In this document: piece after piece, positions 1 through 9,156 of the stretch
Position numbering within the stretch: position 1 is the first letter of the stretch
Layout of the letters: each line of letters begins with the position of its first letter
From: Streptococcus sanguinis
Lineage (GTDB): Bacteria > Bacillota > Bacilli > Lactobacillales > Streptococcaceae
Length of the DNA: 64,000 nt
Assembly (NCBI RefSeq): GCF_001078705.1
Contig: NZ_CDMW01000001.1
Coordinates: 1,791,541-1,855,540, forward strand
Direction of reading: 5' to 3'
Program-made: the position numbers and the translations under genes
Notes under the pieces: generated by a model
Told to the model about the DNA's origin: nothing
The model's database searches: none
Seen by the model: only the letters and a program-made list of their open reading frames with translations

Positions 1-170
1 CCCACCAACTGTCAATACCTTTTTTTTTTTTGACAGGTTACATATCTCTATGTCACCCTGCACTTGGTTCGTCTTGTTCAGTTTTCAAAGGGCTTTGTCT
101 TTCGCGACAACTATATTAGTATATCACCCAACCACACCTCCTGTCAATACCTTTTTTGAAAAATTTTAAA
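1..170 (-). promoter_or_regulatory. rRNA operon promoter P1, boxA leader and part of P2
   Basis: Read on the minus strand, TTGACA (142-147) and TATACT (118-123) are 18 bp apart and make promoter P1. It is followed by a boxA-like antitermination element (CTTTGAAAACT, 80-90) and a conserved streptococcal rRNA leader. After a run of 12 A, a second TTGACA (10-15) begins P2, whose -10 box lies beyond the window edge. The architecture matches the region upstream of 16S rRNA, so an rRNA operon probably begins just left of the window and runs leftward. The 16S gene itself is not visible, so the assignment rests on the leader only. Confidence 0.75.
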
Positions 171-255
171 AAATTTTTATTTTTAAATTGGTTGATTATT
201 TTACATTCCTTTGTGGCTAGTCAATTGACGTACATTCTATATCTTTTTAAATGCG

Positions 256-285
256 CAAAAAAATGCCCTTTCGGACATTTTTTCT
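256..285 (-). terminator. Terminator of the opp operon
   Basis: Hairpin with 6-bp arms (263-268 and 273-278, GAAA-type loop on the minus strand) followed by a run of T on the minus strand. It sits directly after the oppF stop codon. Confidence 0.85.
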
Positions 286-1210
286 ATTCTTGTTCTTGTT
301 TATACTTTTCGAGTTCAGCTTTATTAGCCCAGACATAATGTCCTGGACGAATCTCTGCCATTTCTGGTTTATCAACAGAATAATCGTGCTGTTCAGGATC
401 ATAGACCTTCAACACTTTCTTGCGTTCTAAGATTGGGTCTGGGATTGGAACAGCCGAGAGCAGGGATTGTGTGTAGGGATGGACCGGATGGTTGAACAAC
501 TCCTCTGTCTCAGCCACTTCTACAATGACTCCTTTGTAAATTACGGCGATACGATCAGAAATAAAACGAACTACCGAAAGGTCATGGGCAATAAAGAGAT
601 ATGTCAAGCCCAGCTCTTTTTGGAATTTTTTCAAAAGATTCAGAACCTGAGCCCGGACAGATACATCCAAGGCTGAGATAGGCTCATCAGCAATTACGAA
701 ATCTGGTTTCATGACCAAAGCGCGAGCAATCCCAATCCGCTGACGCTGTCCACCAGAGAATTCATGAGGATAGCGAGTTAAATGCTCAGCCAACAAGCCG
801 ACTTCATTGATGATATCTTTGACTTTTCTTTGACGATCTTCTTCGCTATCAAATAAGTGATAATTGTAGAGACCCTCAGATATGATGTAGTCAACCGTTG
901 CACGTTCATTCAGGCTAGCTGCTGGGTCTTGGAAAATCATCTGAATCTTACGAATCAAATCCGCTTCTTCTGCTTTAGACTTTTTCCCATTAATCTTTTT
1001 GCCTTCGTAGAAGATATCACCGGCACTTGTATCATTAAGTCCGATAATAGCTCGACCAATAGTAGTCTTACCAGAACCTGATTCTCCTACAAGAGAGAAA
1101 GTTTCCCCCTTATTGATGAAGAAATTTGCATTTTTTACTGCTACAAATTTCTTACTTCCTTCGCCGAAGGAAATTTCTAAATCTTTAATTTCAACTAATT
1201 TTTCAGTCAT
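284..1210 (-). CDS. oppF: Oligopeptide ABC transporter, ATP-binding protein OppF/AmiF
   Basis: Second of two ATPases that power oligopeptide import on the inner face of the membrane. 308 aa. The Walker A (GESGSGKTT, about 42-50), ABC signature (FSGGQ, about 151-155) and Walker B (VIADE, about 172-176) are all intact. The C-terminal oligopeptide/dipeptide extension typical of OppD/OppF follows the nucleotide-binding domain. AGGAGG lies 6-10 bases before the ATG. It is the last gene of the cluster, 10 bp after oppD, and is followed by a strong hairpin terminator. In other streptococci the corresponding gene is called amiF. Confidence 0.95.
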   Translation of the reverse strand: MTEKLVEIKDLEISFGEGSKKFVAVKNANFFINKGETFSLVGESGSGKTTIGRAIIGLNDTSAGDIFYEGKKINGKKSKAEEADLIRKIQMIFQDPAASLNERATVDYIISEGLYNYHLFDSEEDRQRKVKDIINEVGLLAEHLTRYPHEFSGGQRQRIGIARALVMKPDFVIADEPISALDVSVRAQVLNLLKKFQKELGLTYLFIAHDLSVVRFISDRIAVIYKGVIVEVAETEELFNHPVHPYTQSLLSAVPIPDPILERKKVLKVYDPEQHDYSVDKPEMAEIRPGHYVWANKAELEKYKQEQE

Positions 1211-1220
1211 TTCCTTCCTC

Positions 1221-2288
1221 CTAAGCTTCTAATTGATTGAAGCCCATTTTTGAACGAATTTTTTCATGTAGGTTTTCGATAATCTCTGGCTTATGAACCT
1301 TAGGTGCGTCTTCGTGGAGCAACCAAGTCTTAGCCCAGTGAGTCTCAGATACATTGAAAGCCGGCGCTGCTTCTTCAAAGTCAATTGACATAGCATAGTC
1401 AGATCGCAAAGCAAAGGCATCCCCTTTGATTGGCGAATAAAGAGACGGTGGAGTACCAGGAATCGAGTAAAGTGCACCGTTTGCATCTGCCAACTGTGGT
1501 AAGCTTGACAGTAGACTCCATGTATAAGGATGTTTTGGCTCATAGAAGATTTCTTCAACTGTACCGTATTCGATAATCTCACCAGCATACATAACCGCAA
1601 CCTTATCTGCAATACTAGCTACAACTCCAAGGTCGTGCGTAATAAAGATGGTTGTGAAATGATATTCTTGCTGCAAGGATTTGAGCAAGTCAATGATCTG
1701 CGCTTGAATGGTTACATCGAGGGCCGTTGTCGGCTCATCACAGATAAGAATATCAGGACGGCAAGCCAAGGCAATAGCGATAACAATCCGCTGACGCATA
1801 CCACCTGAGTATTGGAAAGGATATTCCTCAAAACGCTTTTCCGCATCAGGAATCCCGACCTTACTCATGTAGTCAATAGCCATTTTTTTAGCTTCTTTGG
1901 CTGATTTTCCTTGGTGCTTGATAATGACTTCTGTAATTTGGCTTCCAATAGTATTAATCGGATCCAAGCTCGTCATAGGATCTTGGAAGATAGTCGCAAT
2001 TTTTGCACCGCGAATTGGTTCCCAATCCTTGTTTGTGCGAAGAGTCGTCAAATCTTTGCCTCGGTAATCAATGGTTCCTTGAGCTACACGGCCGTTTTCT
2101 TCTAACATACCAGTAAAAGTCTTGGTTAAGACAGACTTACCTGAACCAGACTCACCAACAATAGCCAGGACTTCGCCTTCAATCAAGTCCAATGAGACAC
2201 CTCGAATGGCGGTTAAGACACGATCGCGAACATCGAATTCCACGACAATATCGCGAGCAGTCAATATTACATTTTCATTCTTTGTCAT
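1221..2288 (-). CDS. oppD: Oligopeptide ABC transporter, ATP-binding protein OppD/AmiE
   Basis: ATPase partner of OppF in the Opp/Ami peptide importer. 355 aa. Walker A GESGSGKS is at about 45-52, signature SGGMRQR starts near 161, and Walker B LICDEP is near 181-186. A family-specific C-terminal tail of about 90 residues carries the oligopeptide-transporter motif region ([11 protein letters not shown]). It sits 8 bp after oppC and 10 bp before oppF, so it is co-transcribed and probably translationally linked. Two different ATPases (OppD and OppF) form the heterodimer that couples to OppB/OppC. Confidence 0.95.
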   Translation of the reverse strand: MTKNENVILTARDIVVEFDVRDRVLTAIRGVSLDLIEGEVLAIVGESGSGKSVLTKTFTGMLEENGRVAQGTIDYRGKDLTTLRTNKDWEPIRGAKIATIFQDPMTSLDPINTIGSQITEVIIKHQGKSAKEAKKMAIDYMSKVGIPDAEKRFEEYPFQYSGGMRQRIVIAIALACRPDILICDEPTTALDVTIQAQIIDLLKSLQQEYHFTTIFITHDLGVVASIADKVAVMYAGEIIEYGTVEEIFYEPKHPYTWSLLSSLPQLADANGALYSIPGTPPSLYSPIKGDAFALRSDYAMSIDFEEAAPAFNVSETHWAKTWLLHEDAPKVHKPEIIENLHEKIRSKMGFNQLEA

Positions 2289-2296
2289 ATTTACTC

Positions 2297-3223
2297 CTAT
2301 CTATGTGTACGTGGATCGCTGGCGTCAGCTAAGTTTTGCCCAACTACGAAGAAAGTGAGGGATACCAAAATCAAGGTTGTGAGCGGAATCCAAAAGAGGT
2401 AGGCATTGGTCGTCACGTTTTGAGAATAATCTGAAATCAAGCGTCCCAAACTTGGCACTGTTACAGGAAGACCTAATCCAAAGAAGGATAGAAAGGCTTC
2501 GTAAGAGATAAAGCTTGGCAGCATCTGTGAAGTGGTGGTCACGATAACAGATACCAACTGTGGCATAATGTTCTTCGTTACAATCTTGAGAGTAGGTGTA
2601 CCAAGGGTACGAGAGGCAAGGTTGTACTCCAAATCCCGATAGCGCATAATCTGCACACGGATAGTGTAAGCAATACCAACCCAACCAGTAATCGTCATGG
2701 CAAAAATCAGATTCCAGAAACCAGCACCGATAGAGTAAGTCAAGACGATGACAATCAAAAGGGCTGGGATATTTGAAATGATATTGTAGACTTCCATCAT
2801 GACACGGTCAACTGTTTTGGAAATTCCCCAGATACCGCCGATGATAACTCCGATAGCCAGATTAATAACTGTCGCAATAATCGAAATAAGAATAGAGTTA
2901 CGAGCACCAAACCAAACACCATCAAAGAGAGACTTACCATTACTATCCGTTCCAAACCAGTACTGACCACTCGGCTTGATGTAACGCATGCTAAAGTCGT
3001 TTACCTTACTCACGTCATTAAAGTCGAAGTCTGAAAACATAGGATAAATGAAGCTCATGAGAATAATGGCAATCAGAATTCCCAGCATAGTAATGGTTGA
3101 TTTCTTTTTAAGGAATTGGCGCATGACTGATTTCCAGTAAGAGTAGGCTGGAGCATCAATCGTTTCAGAGGCAAAATCGTCACGTTTGACAAATTGGAAT
3201 TTGCTTTTATCAATTGTAGCCAT
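2297..3223 (-). CDS. oppC: Oligopeptide ABC transporter, permease OppC/AmiD
   Basis: Membrane-spanning subunit of the peptide importer, 308 aa. It has an N-terminal transmembrane helix (about 40-62), an extracytoplasmic loop, then the binding-protein-dependent transport domain with about five further helices. The EAA coupling loop is visible as [12 protein letters not shown] near residue 245-256. Its ATG overlaps the oppB stop by one base (TAATG), indicating coupled translation, and an AAGGAGG ribosome site sits just upstream inside oppB. Confidence 0.93.
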   Translation of the reverse strand: MATIDKSKFQFVKRDDFASETIDAPAYSYWKSVMRQFLKKKSTITMLGILIAIILMSFIYPMFSDFDFNDVSKVNDFSMRYIKPSGQYWFGTDSNGKSLFDGVWFGARNSILISIIATVINLAIGVIIGGIWGISKTVDRVMMEVYNIISNIPALLIVIVLTYSIGAGFWNLIFAMTITGWVGIAYTIRVQIMRYRDLEYNLASRTLGTPTLKIVTKNIMPQLVSVIVTTTSQMLPSFISYEAFLSFFGLGLPVTVPSLGRLISDYSQNVTTNAYLFWIPLTTLILVSLTFFVVGQNLADASDPRTHR

Positions 3224-4719
3224 TATTTACCTCCTTTTGATGTTAACTTGATACGTGGGTCCAGTACAGTCATCAGAATGTCACCCAGCAAGAGGGCAAA
3301 GATAGACAGACATGTGAAGATGAATACAAGACCAACAACCATAGAGTTATTAGATGCCTTAACGGAATCAATCAACATCTTACCCATACCAGGGAAAGCA
3401 AAGACTGTTTCTGTCAAGGTTGCACCAGCAATAACTCCGACGATTGAAGCTGGAATACTAGATACCAGTGGCACCATAGCGTTTTTAAAGATGTGCTTGT
3501 TAGAAATTTCTTTTTCTGAGAGACCCTTAGCACGCGCAAAGCGGACAAAATCCTGAGACTGAAGGTCAATCATATACCGGCGAATCCAAACAGCTGTCCA
3601 AGGAGCACTCAAAAGCCCTAGAATAACAGCTGGCAGGACATAAGAACGCCAATCTCCCGCCCCCAAGATTGGGAAGGAATCTGGAAGACCAACGGCAGAC
3701 CCTGCCAAACGGACAATGTAGACCAAGGCGATGGTTGGCAGTGACATCATGAAGGTCAAACCTGCTGTGGAAATGCTATCAAACCATGTATTCTTAAGTC
3801 GAGCCATGTAGGAACCGAGCGGAATAGCAATCAGATAAGACAGAGCCACACCAATCAAACCAATAATGGCTGAGCTGGTAATCATGGATGGATTTTGATA
3901 GTTGCTTTGAGTCGCTGTATAGGCATCTCCCTTACCAAACTTAGCAATGTCCTGTGAATCGGCTTTGCTTGGCGTCTTGTAAGTACGAGAATAAATATTA
4001 ACAGACGATGTCTTTTTACCTGTTGGGAATTGAACTTCAGAAGACTTAGTTTGCCCTTGTCCCTGTGTAATAACCTGCAGAACAGGGATATTAGCATAGG
4101 TTGGATAAGAATTACCTAAATTAAAGGTAATAAAGTTCTGGTGGACAAATGGGAACTGACCATTAAAGTACAGCAGATACTTATGCTTGGTACCAGAACC
4201 CACAAGAGACCAGCCAACAGAAGGATCATTTTCAAACCGGATATAACGCTCTAGGTTTGGATTTTCCTCATCTTGAATAACATTTGGATGATCAATTTGA
4301 ATCAAATTAGCATAGAACTCAAAGACACGCTCATAAACCGGCACTTCACGTACAGCATAGAATTCTCCGCTCAGTGGGAATTCTTGCAATTTCCAGCCGT
4401 TGCCAAGTTTATCAATATATTTCTGATAAATCTCTTTGTTTGCTTCTGTAGCTTCTGTTGTAACAGAGGAATCTTCCTTGCTGGCCTTCTCCTGCAGTTC
4501 CTTAGTATCATAATAGTCAATGTAACCCATCCGCTCAAAGATGGTGTTTTCATAGTTAGCTTTTTTATCTTTATTGGTCGCTATTTTATTATAGTTAGGA
4601 TCCTGCTTGAAAATCAACCTTCTTGGCACCATAGTATAGATAATGGCATAAGTCAGAGTCGTCACCAAGAAAATCGACACAATTGAGCGTAAGATACGCA
4701 TAAAAATATATTTTTTCAT
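3223..4719 (-). CDS. oppB: Oligopeptide ABC transporter, permease OppB/AmiC
   Basis: First permease subunit of the importer, 498 aa. That is much longer than the roughly 310 aa of enteric OppB, because of a large extracytoplasmic insertion (about residues 45-275) between the first helix and the core permease domain. This insertion is characteristic of streptococcal AmiC. The core carries the usual EAA region ([21 protein letters not shown]). It lies 64 bp downstream of the first oppA, separated by a strong hairpin, so its transcription probably depends on read-through from oppA. Confidence 0.93.
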   Translation of the reverse strand: MKKYIFMRILRSIVSIFLVTTLTYAIIYTMVPRRLIFKQDPNYNKIATNKDKKANYENTIFERMGYIDYYDTKELQEKASKEDSSVTTEATEANKEIYQKYIDKLGNGWKLQEFPLSGEFYAVREVPVYERVFEFYANLIQIDHPNVIQDEENPNLERYIRFENDPSVGWSLVGSGTKHKYLLYFNGQFPFVHQNFITFNLGNSYPTYANIPVLQVITQGQGQTKSSEVQFPTGKKTSSVNIYSRTYKTPSKADSQDIAKFGKGDAYTATQSNYQNPSMITSSAIIGLIGVALSYLIAIPLGSYMARLKNTWFDSISTAGLTFMMSLPTIALVYIVRLAGSAVGLPDSFPILGAGDWRSYVLPAVILGLLSAPWTAVWIRRYMIDLQSQDFVRFARAKGLSEKEISNKHIFKNAMVPLVSSIPASIVGVIAGATLTETVFAFPGMGKMLIDSVKASNNSMVVGLVFIFTCLSIFALLLGDILMTVLDPRIKLTSKGGK

Positions 4720-4743
4720 TTATCGTTTCCTTTAAATTCCAAA

Positions 4744-4773
4744 AGAACTTTCTCCTCTATTAGAGAAAGTTCT
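4744..4773 (-). terminator. Intra-operon hairpin between oppA1 and oppB
   Basis: Perfect 11-bp stem (4744-4754 with 4763-4773) and 8-base loop. The following T run on the minus strand is only three T, so this looks like a leaky terminator or mRNA-stabilising hairpin. It would leave the binding-protein transcript more abundant than the permease transcript. Confidence 0.75.
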
Positions 4774-4783
4774 CTTAGCAAGC

Positions 4784-6760
4784 TTATTTCACGTGGTCTG
4801 CTAATTCTTCTTGAGCTTTTTTATTAGATTCCACACGTTCTTTATTCCATTTTTCCTGAGCGCTATTATAATCTTTTGTCGTTACAGTCTCATCTTGCAA
4901 TTTCATGTACTTATAACTTGCTGCTTCACGCGCCTTAGCACCAGACCAAGCAAATGGAGTTGAGAATGGCACCACCTTAGTCAAGGTTGGACGGCCTGTT
5001 CTAGAAGTTACCGGAATCAACAAAGCACTATCAGTTAGCCAAGCCTGAGCAGCCGCGTATTTTTCGTAGCGCTTGTTGAGATCCATCTTTTCTGCTCCAG
5101 CTTCTTCAACTAGTTTGGTATATTCATCCAAACCAACTTGTTTTGCTGCAGCATTATCGGTGCCGTCAAATCCTAAGAAGGTCTTTGTATTCTCACCACC
5201 AGGTTTGATAACATCCAGATAGGTAGATGGGTCTTGATAGTCAGGAGACCAGCCGACATTGTCTGAAATATCCCAGTCCTCTTCAGCAGCAGAAGGAGCA
5301 AACAAGGTAATGTTGGTCACTTCATCTTTAGACAATTGGTGAACATCAATCACAACATTATCTGTTCCCAAAGTCTTTTCAATAGATTGCTTGAGGGATT
5401 GAACGCGCTGTACTTTAGAAGTAGCTGTTTGATCAACCGGAATGTCCAGATGGATTGGGAATTCTACGCCATCGGCTTTCAAAGCTTCTTTTGCTTTTTC
5501 AAATTCAGCCTTGGCTTTGTTCTCGTTATAGAATCCATCTTGGCCATCTGAGAAGTCCACATCTTTCCATTCGTCGCCATAGGTTACGACTTTTTCCTTA
5601 ACTAAGTCACCGAAGGACTTATCACCAGCTTGCACAAATGTAGGTGGAATGTAAAGGTTACGAAGAAGTTTGTCTGCTCCGTCCTTACCATTAATCTGAG
5701 ATGCATAAGACTCACGATTGAAGGCAAAGGTCAAAGCCTGACGGAAGTCCTTGTTAAGCAAGGCTTTCTTAGTTGAAGTCTTTTGAGTTTCTGACGTCTT
5801 AGCAGTATGGTTGTATGACTGACGATCAATGTTTGTACCTACTAAGAAAGTTGAGGCATCTTGAGGTGTATAGACGATATTATCTTTAAAGTCTTTTTCA
5901 ACCTTTTCATAAGTCGCACTAGTTGGGAAGAGTCTAGCTGTTGTCAGAGCACCCTGACTGAACTGCTCAGCTGGCTTCCCTTGGTCTTGCCCGTCATAGA
6001 AAGAGAGTTTCACTGCATCTACATGAACATTTTCTTTGTCCCAATAATTAGGATTCTTCTCAAATTGGATTTCCGATTTTGAAGTCAATGATTTGAGCAA
6101 GAAAGGTCCGTTATAAAGCAAGCTTGTTGGATCAGTTGCTTGAGCGAACTTATCACCTTGGTTTTTCAAAAAGTCTTTGTTTACTGGGTATAGAATTCCC
6201 ATTGTCGTCTTAGAATTCCAGAAGCTTTCTGGCTCATTAAGAGTATATTCAACGGTATGATCATCAACTGCTTTAATCCCTACTTCTGAGAAATCAATCT
6301 TCCCAGAAGTATAGTCCTTAAGCCCTTTGACAGAATCCTGAACCAAGTAGATTGTTTCAGATTTATTGTCTGCTGCATACTTGAGACCTGTAACAAAGTC
6401 TTCTGCTGTCACATCTGCGTACTCTTCACCTTCGGAAGTATACCACTTAGCATCTTTGCGAAGCTTGTAAGTATAAGTTTTTCCATCTGGTGATACAGTC
6501 CATTCCTCTGCCATTGATGGAACTAAGTTCCCATATTGGTCGTTTTCTAAAAGACCATCAATGACATTGGCTGTCAAGTCTGTAGTAGCTGCCTTACTTG
6601 AAGTTAGATAGTTCAAGTTTTCAGGGTCTGTTTCGTAGATATAATTAAAGGTCGTAGAGCTGCCTGAGTTTGTGTTTGACTTGGAGCCTGAGCAAGCTGC
6701 AAGAATTCCAGCCGCAAGAAGAGTCACTCCTGCTAACGCAAGGACTTTGCTTTGTTTCAT
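4784..6760 (-). CDS. oppA: Oligopeptide-binding lipoprotein, OppA/AmiA/Hpp family (copy 1)
   Basis: Extracellular peptide-binding receptor tethered to the membrane as a lipoprotein. 658 aa, the usual AmiA/HppA length. The lipobox ends ILAAC with the lipidated Cys at residue 23. The remainder is SBP family 5, with the conserved NPNYWDKE and MAEEWTVSPDGKTYTYKLR segments. It is the copy adjacent to oppBCDF, and it has its own promoter, a CodY-box-like site and a GGAG ribosome site. It is closely related to the two next copies (shared C-terminal NKKAQEEL). Different copies probably bind different peptide sets; which peptides cannot be read from the sequence. Confidence 0.93.
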   Translation of the reverse strand: MKQSKVLALAGVTLLAAGILAACSGSKSNTNSGSSTTFNYIYETDPENLNYLTSSKAATTDLTANVIDGLLENDQYGNLVPSMAEEWTVSPDGKTYTYKLRKDAKWYTSEGEEYADVTAEDFVTGLKYAADNKSETIYLVQDSVKGLKDYTSGKIDFSEVGIKAVDDHTVEYTLNEPESFWNSKTTMGILYPVNKDFLKNQGDKFAQATDPTSLLYNGPFLLKSLTSKSEIQFEKNPNYWDKENVHVDAVKLSFYDGQDQGKPAEQFSQGALTTARLFPTSATYEKVEKDFKDNIVYTPQDASTFLVGTNIDRQSYNHTAKTSETQKTSTKKALLNKDFRQALTFAFNRESYASQINGKDGADKLLRNLYIPPTFVQAGDKSFGDLVKEKVVTYGDEWKDVDFSDGQDGFYNENKAKAEFEKAKEALKADGVEFPIHLDIPVDQTATSKVQRVQSLKQSIEKTLGTDNVVIDVHQLSKDEVTNITLFAPSAAEEDWDISDNVGWSPDYQDPSTYLDVIKPGGENTKTFLGFDGTDNAAAKQVGLDEYTKLVEEAGAEKMDLNKRYEKYAAAQAWLTDSALLIPVTSRTGRPTLTKVVPFSTPFAWSGAKAREAASYKYMKLQDETVTTKDYNSAQEKWNKERVESNKKAQEELADHVK

Positions 6761-6800
6761 ATGGGTTTCTCCATCTTTTAGATTTTTAGATTTAATTAAG

Positions 6801-6829
6801 ATTATAGCATAGATAGTGCTAAAAGTAAA
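6801..6829 (-). promoter_or_regulatory. oppA1 promoter
   Basis: On the minus strand an extended -10 (TGCTATAAT; hexamer 6801-6806) lies 17 bp from TTTACT (6824-6829). Confidence 0.75.
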
Positions 6830-6832
6830 ATA

Positions 6833-6847
6833 AATTTTCAGAATATT
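6833..6847 (-). promoter_or_regulatory. CodY-box-like site upstream of oppA1
   Basis: AATATTCTGAAAATT on the minus strand matches 14 of 15 positions of the CodY box consensus AATTTTCWGAAAATT. It sits immediately upstream of the -35 box. CodY repression of peptide uptake under amino-acid sufficiency is known in related bacteria; binding here is inferred. Confidence 0.6.
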
Positions 6848-6957
6848 AAGTTAGCTCACTAACACCCTAAGATGTTTATGCAATTGGTTTTCTAGGATGT
6901 TTATTATCTAGGACTAGACAACCTTCAAGCTGACCCATTTCGTCTTCAAAAATCATC

Positions 6958-6990
6958 AAAAATCCCACTGTTACTACAATGGGATTTTCT
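6958..6990 (-). terminator. Terminator after oppA2
   Basis: Eight-bp stem AAATCCCA/TGGGATTT extended by two more pairs after one mismatch, then T-rich sequence on the minus strand. It directly follows the oppA2 stop codon. Confidence 0.75.
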
Positions 6991-6994
6991 TGCT

Positions 6995-8965
6995 TTATTT
7001 GATATGTTCTGCGAGTTCTTCTTGAGCTTTTTTGTTGGATTCTTCCTTTTCTTTTGCCCATTTTTCACGCGCTTTTTCATATTCTTTAGTCGTTATTGGT
7101 TTATCTTGGATTTCAACATATTTAAAGCTATATTCACCCTTGTTTCCAGTCCAAGCAAATGGTCCTGAGAACGGAACAACCTTACGGACACTTGGTGTTG
7201 CACCACTTGACCATGCTGGAATCAGCAAAGCACTATCTGTCAACCAAGCCTGTGCTGCTGCATACTTCTCATAACGTTTATTTACATCTTCGTTTTCTGA
7301 AGCTGCATCTTCCAAGAGCTTGTCATACTCTTCAAAGCCGGCCTCTTTAGCTGCTGCATTATCTGTGCCAGGGTCAAAACCAAAGTAACTGTCAACATTC
7401 TCACCAGTCTTAGAGCCAGTGATTTCCAGATAAGAAGATGGATCATTATAATCTGGGCTCCAGCCGAGATTATTATTCAAGTCCCAGTCTTCTTGAGATG
7501 CAGAGTTCGCAAAGTAGGTGATGTTATTCAACTCATCATCTGTCATCTGCTGAATGTCAATCACCACATTATCAGAGCCAAGATTGGATTCAATAGACTG
7601 CTTCAGTGACTGAACACTCTTAACGCCATTGGTATCTGCTGAGCTGACCGGAATATCCAGATGAATAGGGAATTCTACTCCTTCTGCTTGCAGCACTTCC
7701 TTAGCTTTGGCAAATTCTGCCTTGGCTTTTTCTGGATTATAAAGACCATCCTGAGCGTCGTCTAATTTGACTCCCTTCCACTCGTCTCCGTAGCTAGCTA
7801 GATTTTCTTCTACAATACTGCCGAACTCTTTACCATTAGCTTGAACAAAGGTTGGCGGAACAAAGGTATTACGAAGCTGCTTGTCTGCTGCTTCTTCGCC
7901 ATTGGTTTGTGCAGAATAGGCAGTACGGTCAAAGGCAAAAAGCAGAGCCTGACGGAAATCTTTATTGAGCAGTGCTTTCTTAGTGGAAGATTTCTGTGCA
8001 TCCGTTGTCTTAGAAGTATGCTCGTAAGACTGACGGTCGATATTAGTTGTGACAACGAAGGTTCCTGAACCTTGAGGAGTGTAGACGATATTATCGCCAT
8101 ACTGTTTCTTCACACTGGCAAAGTTGGAGCTATTTGGGAAAAGACGAGCAATGGTGTAATTGCCGTCAGAGAAGCCACGCACCAGAGATTCTGTATCTTG
8201 ACCATCGTAGTAAGAGAATTTGACAGTGTCAATTTTTACCTTTTCCTTATCCCAATAGTTTGGATTCTTCTCTAAGCTAATTTGAGATTTGGAAGTAATA
8301 GATTTCAAGATAAATGGACCGTTATAGAGGACACTGGTCGGATCCGTTCCCTGAGCAAACTTGTCACCTTTTGATTTCAGAAATTCTTCATTGATTGGGA
8401 AAAGAATCCCCATGGTTGTCTTAGAATTCCAGAAACTTTCTGGCTGATTCAAAGTGTATTGAACAGTAGAATCATCCACCGCCTTGACACCGACTTGGGA
8501 GAAGTCAGTTATTTTACCATTGACATAGTCGTCCAAGCCTTTAATGGATTTTTGAACGATATAGAGACCATCAGACTTGCTGTCAGCAGCATGCTTCAGA
8601 CTGGTCACAAAGTCCTTAGCAGTCACATCTGCATACTCTTCACCATCAGAAGTATACCATTTCACTCCCTCACGAAGCTTATAAGTATAGGTCAGACCAT
8701 CTTTTGAAACGGTCCAATCTTCCGCTAGAGAAGGCACTAAGTTACCATACTTATCGCTTTCTAGCAAACCATCCACTACATTAGCCATAATCTCATTGGT
8801 TGCCCGCTTATTGGACACAGTGTAATCCAACGTATCTGGATCTGCGGTATAAACATAGCTATAGTTTTTCCCAGATGAATTGGAGCCTCCAAACGAACAG
8901 GCAGCCAAAATTCCAGCTGAGAGAATGACAAGCCCAGTAGCTGCAGCTAACTTAGATGTTTTCAT
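6995..8965 (-). CDS. oppA: Oligopeptide-binding lipoprotein, OppA/AmiA/Hpp family (copy 2)
   Basis: Second of three tandem peptide-binding lipoproteins, 656 aa. I start it at MKTSKL (8965), because GGAGG lies 7 bases upstream and the lipoprotein signal begins there; an in-frame ATG at 9019 lies upstream of the promoter and is rejected. The lipobox ends ILAAC with Cys23. SBP family 5 throughout (SLAEDWTVSKDGLTYTYKLR region, NPNYWDKE). It has its own promoter, with a cre-like site over the -35 box, and its own terminator, so it can be expressed separately from copies 1 and 3. It probably shares the OppBCDF translocator. Confidence 0.92.
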   Translation of the reverse strand: MKTSKLAAATGLVILSAGILAACSFGGSNSSGKNYSYVYTADPDTLDYTVSNKRATNEIMANVVDGLLESDKYGNLVPSLAEDWTVSKDGLTYTYKLREGVKWYTSDGEEYADVTAKDFVTSLKHAADSKSDGLYIVQKSIKGLDDYVNGKITDFSQVGVKAVDDSTVQYTLNQPESFWNSKTTMGILFPINEEFLKSKGDKFAQGTDPTSVLYNGPFILKSITSKSQISLEKNPNYWDKEKVKIDTVKFSYYDGQDTESLVRGFSDGNYTIARLFPNSSNFASVKKQYGDNIVYTPQGSGTFVVTTNIDRQSYEHTSKTTDAQKSSTKKALLNKDFRQALLFAFDRTAYSAQTNGEEAADKQLRNTFVPPTFVQANGKEFGSIVEENLASYGDEWKGVKLDDAQDGLYNPEKAKAEFAKAKEVLQAEGVEFPIHLDIPVSSADTNGVKSVQSLKQSIESNLGSDNVVIDIQQMTDDELNNITYFANSASQEDWDLNNNLGWSPDYNDPSSYLEITGSKTGENVDSYFGFDPGTDNAAAKEAGFEEYDKLLEDAASENEDVNKRYEKYAAAQAWLTDSALLIPAWSSGATPSVRKVVPFSGPFAWTGNKGEYSFKYVEIQDKPITTKEYEKAREKWAKEKEESNKKAQEELAEHIK

Positions 8966-8998
8966 AAACTTCCTCCAGTTTTCATTAAGATTACTTTC

Positions 8999-9035
8999 AT
9001 TATAGCACTTCTGCGACAAGATGTAAACGCTTCAA
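8999..9035 (-). promoter_or_regulatory. oppA2 promoter with overlapping cre-like site
   Basis: TTTACA (9022-9027), 17 bp, then extended TGCTATAAT (hexamer 8999-9004) on the minus strand. TTGAAGCGTTTACA (9022-9035) matches 13 of 14 positions of the cre consensus TGNAARCGNWWWCA and covers the -35 box, which would suit CcpA repression. Confidence 0.7.
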
Positions 9036-9053
9036 TTCAATAGAAGGCGATAT

Positions 9054-9086
9054 AAAAAAGAGACTGGGACAAAATGTCTCAGCCTC
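9054..9086 (-). terminator. Terminator after oppA3 (GAGACTGGGA-type hairpin)
   Basis: Plus-strand arms GAGACTGGGACA and TGTCTCAGCCTC pair with one mismatch and one wobble. On the minus strand the hairpin is followed by six T. It belongs to a short hairpin family seen twice more in the window. Confidence 0.8.
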
Positions 9087-9103
9087 GCTTTATCGTATTT
9101 ACA

Positions 9104-9142
9104 AACTTTTGATTCCAAACTGTTTGCAAAGAGTCAAAAGTT
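9104..9142 (-). repeat. Inverted repeat in the 3' region of oppA3
   Basis: Nine-base arms AACTTTTGA (9104-9112) and TCAAAAGTT (9134-9142) flank a 21-base interior. It lies between the oppA3 stop and the terminator. It may stabilise the 3' end or be part of an intergenic repeat. Confidence 0.55.
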
Positions 9143-9156
9143 CGCGGTTCAGAATC

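Noticed and set aside
8966-9019. N-terminal extension of the second oppA (start at 9019)
   Set aside because: The extra 18 codons overlap the promoter; the ribosome site and lipoprotein signal both fit a start at 8965.
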